NCBI RefSeq assembly: GCF_040567655.1
Contig: NZ_JBEXAC010000001.1
Span: 1,798,001-1,862,000, forward strand
DNA: 64,000 bases
Source: Chitinophaga sp. H8
GTDB taxonomy: Bacteria; Bacteroidota; Bacteroidia; Chitinophagales; Chitinophagaceae
Direction of reading: 5' to 3'
Below, piece by piece: positions 56,151-64,000 of the stretch. How positions within the stretch are numbered: position 1 is the first letter of the stretch; each line of letters opens with the position of its first letter. The notes under the pieces were generated by a model, which made no database searches, had not been told where the DNA came from, and saw only the letters and a program-made list of their open reading frames with translations. The position numbers and the translations under genes were made by a program.

Positions 56151-57149
56151 ATGATGTATCAACCTGGTGAAACAGAAATATCGCTTGTAATACAGTTCCT
56201 GAAAAACCCGCAGGATCCTTTGCTACAAAAGCAAATAGCCGCTTTTAAAGCACAAGGACCGGCGCAGGAAAATTATGTAAATGAGATGCTGGAGGCCTGG
56301 GAAGGGGCAGGGGAGGTGAAGCCGCATTACCAGTTTGTATTGAAAAATTCAGGTTTGCCTTTTCTGGAAGAAGAGGCGGCTATATTACCAGGCCAAACAG
56401 CCAGCCCAACACGGTTACGAGCCATATGGCGCTGGACAGCCGGGGTGGCAGCGGCTACTTTATTAGCGGTAGCCGGAACATGGTACTATCAGCAGCAGGC
56501 TGTGCAAGAACTTACATATACCAATCATTCCAGGCAGGTAGATTCCCTGATCCTGGCTGATGGGACGAAGGTATTTCTTAACAAAGGTGCCGTAGTCAGG
56601 TACCCATCACGCTTTAAGGGCAGCAAACGTGAAGTAGCACTGCTTAGCGGCGAAGCATATTTCGACATCAACCCCAATGCGGCCATGCCTTTTGAGGTAA
56701 AACTGGATGAACAGTCGGCTGTAAAAGTACTGGGTACTACCTTTAATATTTTTCGTTCCGGCACATTTACAGAAGTATATGTAAGTAGCGGTAAAGTAGC
56801 CTTAACTGCTGCCAATGGGGAGGAGGCAGTACTGACCGCTAATATGGAAGGCGTGTTAAGGGACCAAAATAGTAAAATCAGTGTACGGACGCTGGAGGGA
56901 AGCTCACGGATGGCCTGGAAAACAGGTAAACTGTATTTTGATAATCTGAGCATGGCGGATGTACTGACAGCTATTGAACGATATTATGGAGTGAAGTTTG
57001 ACGTTAAATACAAAGCTATTCTGCATGAAAAGCTAACAGCAGATTTTGAACAGGAAGGACTGGAACATATACTACTATTGATAGAACAGACATACGATGT
57101 TCATATTATAACTGGCGGAGATAATACTTATATCATACAACATAAGTAA
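56151..57149 (+). CDS. FecR-type anti-sigma factor, locus 3
   Basis: This 332-aa protein (two adjacent ATGs at 56151 and 56154) has cytoplasmic helices to about 88, one membrane span (about 90-108, WTAGVAAATLLAVAGTWYY), the FecR domain (about 120-225; ILADGTKVFLNKGAVVRYPS, VLGTTFNIF) and a DUF4974-like C-terminal domain (about 260-330). It should hold the locus 3 sigma factor. The 175 bases before it show no terminator. The downstream susC is interrupted, so its signal source may be impaired. Confidence 0.92.
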   Translation: MMYQPGETEISLVIQFLKNPQDPLLQKQIAAFKAQGPAQENYVNEMLEAWEGAGEVKPHYQFVLKNSGLPFLEEEAAILPGQTASPTRLRAIWRWTAGVAAATLLAVAGTWYYQQQAVQELTYTNHSRQVDSLILADGTKVFLNKGAVVRYPSRFKGSKREVALLSGEAYFDINPNAAMPFEVKLDEQSAVKVLGTTFNIFRSGTFTEVYVSSGKVALTAANGEEAVLTANMEGVLRDQNSKISVRTLEGSSRMAWKTGKLYFDNLSMADVLTAIERYYGVKFDVKYKAILHEKLTADFEQEGLEHILLLIEQTYDVHIITGGDNTYIIQHK

Positions 57150-57248
57150 ACGCCAGCATTCAAAAAGGAGTTACAACAGAATAAAACCAAAAAACTAGCG
57201 GGAAGATTTTCAGCCAAATATAATTACCAAAATCAAATACCAACCAAT

Positions 57249-60200
57249 ATGTGGAAAGAAGGGTTGCCTATACACCTGTGTGGGAAGTTATTCTCATGGA
57301 AAAAAGGAATCATTATTGCCGGTACGGCACTTTTACTGCAATCACCTGTATGGGCGCAATATGCCCCTAATAAGCCTATTACTTTGCATGTGGAGGAGCA
57401 ACCACTGGCCACTGTATTAAAGCAGATTGAAAAGCAGGCTGGTATCCGGTTTGTATACGATGGGAATACCCGCGAAAAGATGCATAAGGTGACCCTGCAC
57501 ATTACTGCGCAACCATTGGAAAAAACGTTGGAACAGCTATTAAAAAAGCATCAGCTTGTTTACACCGTAGCCGGCAATCAGGTGATCCTGAAGGCGGGAG
57601 ATGATCCGCAGGTAATACAGCAATGGTTGGTAAATGGCCGTGTAGCCATTCAGGAAGGTGGAAGAAATACTTACCTGCCAGGTATCACCGTAAGGGAAAA
57701 GAAGAGTGGCCGTGTTACGTTAACAGATGTAGACGGGCGCTATTCGCTCCTGCTTTCAGAAGGAGGTAACTCAGCAATCATATTTACTTATGTTGGGTAT
57801 AAGCCACAGGAAGTAATGGTGAATGGCCGTCATGAAATAAATGTCGCGCTGGAAGAATCTGCCGAAGCGCTGAAAGAAGTTGTGGTAACCGGTTATCAAA
57901 CATTAAAACGGGTAAATACTACCGGGTCTTTTGCAACTATCACTACAGCTGAATTGGAACAGCGTAACAGCATCAGCCTGAATCGTATACTGGAAGGTAC
58001 GGTAGCTGGATTAAGCCTTTATAAAAATGATGTGCAGATCAGAGGTGGAAGTTCACTTTTTGCCGGTACACGCCCCTTATTTGTAGTAGATGGTTTTGAA
58101 GTTGCTAACCTGCCCGAGAACCTGAATGATATAGCTAATATCACAGTACTGAAGGATGCCGCTGCAGCAGCTATCTGGGGAGCGCGTGCAGCCAATGGGG
58201 TAGTAGTGGTAACTACGAAGAGGGGTAAAGAGGGCAAGCTGCGGGTAGATTATGCTGCAAACTTATACCTTACTTCCAAACCAGATTATAACCAGCTTCA
58301 TCGTGCGGATGCGGCAGCACTGATTGACTATGAAAAGGAAGGATATGATAAGGAATATATTAAACAATATATGTTTGATGGTGGCAAATATGGTTATTCT
58401 CAATCTTACGACGCTTTTCTGGAATATGACCGGGGAAATATAACACTGGAGGAACGTGATGCCAGACTTAATGCCTTGTCTAAGTTATCTAATAAAAAAC
58501 AGGTGAATGATTACCTGCTTCGTACAGGTGTACGACAAAATCATTATCTGTCATTATCTGGTGGCAGTGATAAATTTCAGTTTTTCGTATCTGGTAGTTA
58601 TGATAAATCCGGTTCTCAATATGTGAGCGACAAATCGGAGAATATGGCACTGAACTCCAGGACTACCTATCAGATAATCCCCCGCCTGAAATTACGCACA
58701 GACATTAACGCGATATACAATAATCAACAGCCTGGATATGATGTGGCCGGAGCTATCTATAATATGTGGCCTTATCAGCAATTGCTGGACAGCAAAGGAG
58801 ATTATGTGTATGATTATTCCAGCTTCAACAAAATAGAAAATGACCGTCTTGTAAAAGAAGGCTATTATGATAATGGGGAGAATGTATTAGAAGAATCCAG
58901 GCTGACGAATAACAGAATTTCAACTTTTGGATTGCGTACCCGCTTTGGAATAGATCTTAACATCCTCAAGGGATTGGACCTTACAACTGACTTTCAGTAT
59001 GAAAAGAATAGTCAGACAGGGAAGAATTTTGCTGACCCCCAGTCTGCTGGTGCCCGTCAGTTAATCAACCAGTTTACTACCCAGGAATTTGATCCTGCCA
59101 CTAATACCTTAAAGAACATCTACAACCTGCCAAGAGGGACTATTTTTGATCAGTCCCAGGCTTATAGCAAATAATTTTGCCGTGCGGGGGCAACTGAACT
59201 ATACCCGTTATTTTAACCAGCGTACGCATTACGTTAATGTTATTGGTGGTGCGGAGGTGAAGAAGTTTATTGCGGAAAGTAATACCCAGCGTAAGATGGG
59301 GTATAATGATGATCTGCTAAGCTGGCAATACCTGAATGCAGAGAAACTGGCCAAAGGTATTGAATGGTGGGATGGAACGAGGTATACCTATGACGTCACC
59401 AGTTATGATAGATTTGGATTTACAGACAACCGGGAGGCTTCTTTTTATTCTTCCGCTGTTTATACTTATAAAGAAAAATATACTGCCAGCGGAAGCTTCC
59501 GTATTGATCAGTCTAACTTATTTGGTACAGACCCCAAGTATAAAAGAACACCGTTGTGGTCTACAGGACTGAGCTGGAATATTTCTAATGAACCTTTCTT
59601 TCAATCTGGTATAGTATCCAATCTGGTACTGCGTGGTACGTATGGTCTTACAGGTAATTTTGACAGAAGCACCAGCCCCTTCCTGATAGCAAGCCGTTTG
59701 TACAATAATGTGGTGCAGGATTACATCTCCAGCATTAGTACACCTCCTAATCCCAAGTTACGCTGGGAACGTACGCGTACGGCAAATATTGGTGTAGATG
59801 TGGCATTGTTGAAAGGCCGTGTATCCGCTTCTGTGGAAGGGTATTTTAAAAGAAGTTATGACCTGTTAGGGCAAATTGTAATGGACCCTACCAATGGATT
59901 CCCCAGTGGGCGTATCAATGCAGCCGATCTCAGAAATAATGGAATAGAAACATCTATTAATGCCTATATAATACAGGGCCGTCATTTTAGCTGGCAAACC
60001 ACCCTTAATCTGGCATATAATGATAATAAGATCACTAAAAATAATGTTACAGACAGCGATCCGGTAATAGGTCGTGTATTGCCTTCTTCCGGCATAGGCA
60101 GCCAGCGTTTTGTAGAAGGCTATGCCCGTGAAGGACTCTGGAGCTATGCCTGGGCGGGACTGGATGAAAAAGGAGGCCCACTTACCTATGATGAAAAAGG

Positions 60201-60756
60201 TGAAAAGATCAATACACCTGTATTTGCTTCCCTTGTATATAGTGGTAACATACGCCCTATGTATACTGGTGGATGGAGCAATACCTTCAGTTATAAAGGG
60301 TTACAGGCATCGTTTTTCCTGGTATTTAATGCAGGTCATGTGTTTCGCCGGGAATACCCTTCAATGAATCCATGGGACACCAACCCTCAAACCAATGAGC
60401 TGATTGCAGATAGATGGCGTAAACCAGGCGATGAAGCTAAAACAGATGTAGCAGGGATTCCCTTTATGGAAGACTTCACTGATTCACGCGAACGGATGGT
60501 GAAATATTCTTCCAATAGCGTACTTAACGGAGGTTTCGTAAGACTGCGTGAAATACAGCTGAGCTATGGACTACCTGCAGGTATATTAAAACAGACTCCT
60601 TTGCGTGCACTGAGCATTACAGCGCAGGCAAATAATATCCATATCTGGACAAAGAATAAGTACCACCTGGATCCTGAAGCAATAGACCCGGTGGCAGGTA
60701 CTTACAACCTGACCGAACCTACTGTGTTCACTTTTGGGCTTCGGGCATCGTTTTAA
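57249..60756 (+). pseudogene. SusC/RagA-family outer-membrane protein, locus 3, interrupted by a one-base frameshift
   Basis: Two overlapping frames (57249-59174 and 59146-60756) together encode one SusC of about 1168 aa. The first part holds a signal peptide, an STN domain (LATVLKQIEKQAGIRFVY), a carboxypeptidase-like domain, the plug (LKEVVVTGYQTLKRVNTTGS, PLFVVDGFEV, VLKDAAAAAIWGARAANGV) and about half of the barrel. It stops at TAA 59172-59174 after AYSK. Removing one A from AAA at 59169-59171 restores AYSNNFAVRGQLNY and continues into the second frame, which ends in VFTFGLRASF. This is either real inactivation or a base-calling error; the rest of the protein shows no decay. Confidence 0.88.
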
Positions 60757-60778
60757 TCATTCTTAAACAGATCGTAAC

Positions 60779-62158
60779 ATGAACATCAAAAAATATATAC
60801 TCGCCCTTTTTATACCTGCCGCACTTTGCAGTTGTGATAAATATCTCGATGTAAAACCCAAAGGCAAACTTATTCCCAAGACATTGCAGGACTTTGACGA
60901 AATGGGAGGGCATCCTACGTTGTTATCAGCAGGGAACGCCTATGCAGAGCAAATGACAGATGATTATTACATGACAGATGATAGGTTAGTATCCACTATT
61001 ACCAGCCGGACGGGTAAGTCTTATCTGTGGATGAAGGACTTATTACGTCAGGAAGATGATGACAGTGAGTGGAACGGCCCTTACAAGAATATTTATACAC
61101 TGAATCTTATTTTACAGGAAATAGAAAAGCTGCCGGAGGATGCACAGGGAGATCGTAAAAGGATACGAGGGGAGGCATTGCTGAACCGTGCTTTTGCTTA
61201 CTGGACATTAGTGAATCTCTATGCCAAAGACTATAATGCAGCTACTGCTGCAACAGATGAAGGGGTACCCTTGTCATTAGCAACAGATCTGGAAGCGGCA
61301 TTACCACGTAGCAGTGTAGCTGCTGTATATGACCTGATCCTAAAAGATGTAACAGCAGCCATTACTTTGCTGCCATCTACTTCTAAAAATGTGTACCGGG
61401 TAAATAAAATAGGGGCTTATGCACTGGCTGCAAGAGTTCACCTTTCTATGAAAAATTACAAGGACGCTTACAAAAATGCGTCCCTTGCATTGGCAGAAAA
61501 AAGCAACCTGCTGGATTTTAATACCTATAGTTTTAAAGTACCAGCCAAACCTTTTAGCGGTATCAATAACCGTCCGCTCAATATTGACAACCCGGAGAAT
61601 GTACTGTATCGTACTTCTAATTTTTCTACTATTGTCAATAACTCACTGATCAATCCGGATTTGCTGGCAGTGCTGGGTGAAAAAGACCTGCGATATGTGT
61701 TCAGTTATACCCGTCTGGACAGACTAGGGGCCCCTTCTCCGGAACCATTCCCATTGTTCCTGAACCAGGAAATGAATTACAGCATAGGTGTTCCTGAACT
61801 GATGCTGATCAAAGCGGAATGTGCTGCACGTGATGGTAATAAAGAGGAGGCCGTGCAGTTACTTAATACCTTGCGAAAGAAAAGGTTCAGACCAGCAGAT
61901 TATGAGGATCTGACTGCCGCTACTCCGGAAGTTGCTCTTACACTAACCATAGCTGAGCGCCGCAGGGAGCTGGTATTTAAAGGATTGCGCTGGTTTGATC
62001 TGAAGCGCCTGAATCAGGAAGACCGCTTTAAAAAGACATTACAGCGCATCTATAAAGGAGAAACCTATACGCTGGAGCCTGGTTCTCCAAGATACGTATT
62101 ACCTATTGCACCAAAAATATTGCTGCTAAACCCCAATATTACACAAAACCCCCGGTAG
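60779..62158 (+). CDS. SusD/RagB-family nutrient-binding lipoprotein, locus 3
   Basis: This 459-aa lipoprotein has the lipobox ALCSC (Cys about 19) followed by DKYLDVKPKGK, a very common SusD N-terminus. TPR-like helices (RGEALLNRAFAYWTLVNLYA) and the C-terminal signature (LTIAERRRELVFKGLRWFDLKRLN) are present, and it ends NPNITQNPR. It sits 22 bases after the interrupted susC and is itself intact. It should bind the locus 3 substrate at the cell surface. Confidence 0.94.
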   Translation: MNIKKYILALFIPAALCSCDKYLDVKPKGKLIPKTLQDFDEMGGHPTLLSAGNAYAEQMTDDYYMTDDRLVSTITSRTGKSYLWMKDLLRQEDDDSEWNGPYKNIYTLNLILQEIEKLPEDAQGDRKRIRGEALLNRAFAYWTLVNLYAKDYNAATAATDEGVPLSLATDLEAALPRSSVAAVYDLILKDVTAAITLLPSTSKNVYRVNKIGAYALAARVHLSMKNYKDAYKNASLALAEKSNLLDFNTYSFKVPAKPFSGINNRPLNIDNPENVLYRTSNFSTIVNNSLINPDLLAVLGEKDLRYVFSYTRLDRLGAPSPEPFPLFLNQEMNYSIGVPELMLIKAECAARDGNKEEAVQLLNTLRKKRFRPADYEDLTAATPEVALTLTIAERRRELVFKGLRWFDLKRLNQEDRFKKTLQRIYKGETYTLEPGSPRYVLPIAPKILLLNPNITQNPR

Positions 62159-62210
62159 GAAAAGAATAAGATAATGAAACTGCGAAGTATAGTCGCATAA
62201 AACGGAAAAC

Positions 62211-63485
62211 ATGAAAAGAAAGTCATTGATACTACTGCTCACCGGGGTGATGGCCTGCTCTTCCTGGAGCTTGGCGCAACAAAAGCGGGGTCTTCTGTTA
62301 AAGGATGCTACTATTGTGGATGGAGATGCTTTTATGAAACCCCGAAAAGGCTCCCTGTTAATTAAAGATGGGGTAATTGCCGGTGTTTTTATTGGTAATG
62401 ACCAACTTCCGAAGGAAGTAGACAGCGTGGTAGATTGCAAGGGGAAGTATATCACACCGGGGTTGATAGATGGCCACGTCCACCTGGCAACAGGTGACTT
62501 GAGCGATCGGAAAAAAGCCATGGACGGTATAGAAAAGGTATTGGCCAATATGTTGCGCCATGGTATTACTACCGTCAGGGATATGGCAGGGGATGCCGTG
62601 ACACTGGCAGCCTATAAAAGAGCATCAGAATGGCAGCAGATACCTGCACCGGCTATTTTCTATGCTGCGCAGTTTGCCGGACCATCTTACTTTGAAATGG
62701 TAAAGCGTCCCGGAGATATAAATGGAAATGCACTTTTGGGTGCTACTCCCTGGTATTGCAGCATCACAGATACGACCAATATTGAGTTGGCTATTGCAGC
62801 TGCCAAAGGAGCAGGGGTATCGGGGATCAAGGTATATGCGGATCTTTCTGCAGCACAGATCCTGGCCATCACCAAAGCTGCACATGCACAGGGAATACAG
62901 GTATGGAGCCATGCGGCGGTATTTCCTGCCAAACCATCTGCTGTGGCAAAAGCAGGGGTAAACAGCATGTCCCATAGTAATGACCTTATTTTTGAACAGC
63001 TGGCCGGAGATACAATTGAGATAGGTAATGCCTGGGAACAGGTATACAAAGGACTGAAAGCTGATTGGGCCAAACAGGATAAACTGCTGTTGGAGATGAA
63101 AGCCAATGGAACTTTCCTGGATGCTACCGTATTTCATGCAGAGAATAATAAGATGGTAAATGCAGTATTGATTACTGCCAGAGCTCACCAATTGGGAGTG
63201 AAGATCGTTGCTGGTACAGACTGGATATACCCGGAAGAAAATGCACCGGTACCTCTGTTGGATGAACTGCTGGTGCTGGCAAAAAAGTGTGGAATGTCTA
63301 ATAGCGAGGTACTGCAGAGTGTTACCCTGAATAATGCCCGTGTAACAGGTTTACAGGACCGGGGAGCAGTTAAAAAAGGCTTACGGGCAGATCTGTTGCT
63401 GATCGATGGTGATCCTTTAAAGGATTTATCGTTTCTTTTTTCACCCTCACTGGTCATGAAAGCCGGTAAGATTTATAAATACTAA
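62211..63485 (+). CDS. exported amidohydrolase (imidazolonepropionase/prolidase-like)
   Basis: This 424-aa protein has a signal peptide (SSWSLAQ). The metal-dependent amidohydrolase barrel is complete: GHVH (metal ligands at 89 and 91), Lys207 in GIKVYAD as a likely carbamylated bridging lysine, His234 (WSHA), His255 (MSHS) and the catalytic Asp in VAGTDW. C-terminal composite-domain strands (GLRADLLLIDGDPL) match the family. It probably hydrolyses a C-N bond of a cyclic amide or dipeptide in the periplasm. Its place after susCD suggests an amide- or peptide-containing substrate for locus 3. Confidence 0.9.
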   Translation: MKRKSLILLLTGVMACSSWSLAQQKRGLLLKDATIVDGDAFMKPRKGSLLIKDGVIAGVFIGNDQLPKEVDSVVDCKGKYITPGLIDGHVHLATGDLSDRKKAMDGIEKVLANMLRHGITTVRDMAGDAVTLAAYKRASEWQQIPAPAIFYAAQFAGPSYFEMVKRPGDINGNALLGATPWYCSITDTTNIELAIAAAKGAGVSGIKVYADLSAAQILAITKAAHAQGIQVWSHAAVFPAKPSAVAKAGVNSMSHSNDLIFEQLAGDTIEIGNAWEQVYKGLKADWAKQDKLLLEMKANGTFLDATVFHAENNKMVNAVLITARAHQLGVKIVAGTDWIYPEENAPVPLLDELLVLAKKCGMSNSEVLQSVTLNNARVTGLQDRGAVKKGLRADLLLIDGDPLKDLSFLFSPSLVMKAGKIYKY

Positions 63486-63490
63486 TAGCT

Positions 63491-64000
63491 ATGGATAATC
63501 CATATCGTATTTTAGGAAAGGCGTTGCTGGGTAGTTATATGTTGTGCAGTACTTTTTTAGTACACGCACAAACTATTCGTGTAAGCGGCAGTGTTGCCGG
63601 GAAACCGGATGGTACAAAAGTATATCTCTATGCCGACAGCAGTATGCGTAAAGCATTAGATAGTAGTATACTTACGGCTGGCAGGTTTGATTATTCGGCG
63701 GTACCTTCCGGTAGTATTTATAAAGTTAGGGTGGCAAAGTCGTATCAGGATGCATTGTTTATAACAGAAGGAGTTCCGGTAGAAATCAGTATTGATGGCA
63801 AGGCAATGACGGTGAAGGGAGGGCCGCTGCAACAACGGCTGGAGGAATATGAACAATTATCTCTCCGGCATCAGGCCGAATGGCAAAGGGTAAATCCTTT
63901 ACTGGAGGCGGCTGGAGATGACCTCAAAAAGAAAGAAGCCTTACTACCGGTAACCAATAAAATCTTCATCCAACAGCTGGAAGATAATCTGCAACAAGTA
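63491..64000 (+). CDS. DUF4369-type protein, probable N-terminal part of a TlpA-like thiol-disulfide protein; 3' end outside the window
   Basis: A frame open from ATG 63491 to the window end encodes 170 residues and begins five bases after the amidohydrolase stop. It has a signal peptide (CSTFLVHAQ) and then a beta-rich domain like DUF4369 (VSGSVAGKPDGTKVYLY, GRFDYSAVPSG, LFITEGVPVEISID). A helical segment follows. In Bacteroidota this domain usually precedes a thioredoxin/AhpC-TSA domain, which would lie beyond the edge. It is part of the locus 3 operon. Confidence 0.75.
   Translation, partial: MDNPYRILGKALLGSYMLCSTFLVHAQTIRVSGSVAGKPDGTKVYLYADSSMRKALDSSILTAGRFDYSAVPSGSIYKVRVAKSYQDALFITEGVPVEISIDGKAMTVKGGPLQQRLEEYEQLSLRHQAEWQRVNPLLEAAGDDLKKKEALLPVTNKIFIQQLEDNLQQV

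Overview
The window comes from a Bacteroidota chromosome, most likely Chitinophaga or a close relative in the Chitinophagaceae. This rests on three SusC/SusD pairs each preceded by an ECF sigma factor and a FecR anti-sigma factor, a type IX secretion sorting domain, AraC and 7TMR-DISM regulators, and promoters of the TTG-N17-20-TAnnTTTG type used by the Bacteroidota housekeeping sigma factor. The taxonomic call is made by eye. No rRNA, tRNA, CRISPR array, insertion sequence or integrase was recognised.

Left end (1-6283): a tightly packed three-gene cassette encodes an alpha/beta hydrolase (cut by the window edge), a CHAT-family caspase-like peptidase and a membrane-anchored nSTAND1-type NTPase with a WD40-like C-terminal region. 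This is the layout of NTP-dependent conflict or programmed-death systems and is the best candidate here for an undescribed system.

Housekeeping and accessory stretch (6289-24277): a small membrane protein, a DUF4251 lipocalin-sized secreted protein, an LCM-type methyltransferase, a GNAT acetyltransferase, a 7TMR-DISM histidine kinase with its LuxR-type regulator, a DUF3820 protein, a TonB-dependent receptor with a 22-bp palindrome in its promoter region, an NfeD-like/flotillin pair, a purple-acid-phosphatase-like enzyme downstream of a di-heme cytochrome c peroxidase, a CopB-type copper/silver ATPase and a class I aminotransferase.

Polymer-use locus 1 (24419-34434): sigma, FecR, SusC, SusD, a DUF4832 lipoprotein and a T9SS-secreted propeller-like protein. 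Next (34574-47773) come gdhA, a cold-shock protein, rsgA, a tricorn-like protease, an acyl-CoA synthetase, a thioredoxin-fold protein, an SDR oxidoreductase, three AraC regulators and an SRPBCC protein.

Polymer-use loci 2 and 3 (47977-64000) lie head to tail: sigma-FecR-SusC-SusD, then sigma-FecR-SusC (interrupted by a one-base frameshift)-SusD-amidohydrolase-DUF4369 protein, the last cut by the right edge. In each locus the SusC carries an N-terminal STN domain. A substrate-loaded receptor would signal through this to FecR, release the ECF sigma factor and switch on its own susCD genes. Two single-base homopolymer indels (in susC of locus 3 and at the start of the NfeD-like gene) suggest either real decay or residual sequence errors.
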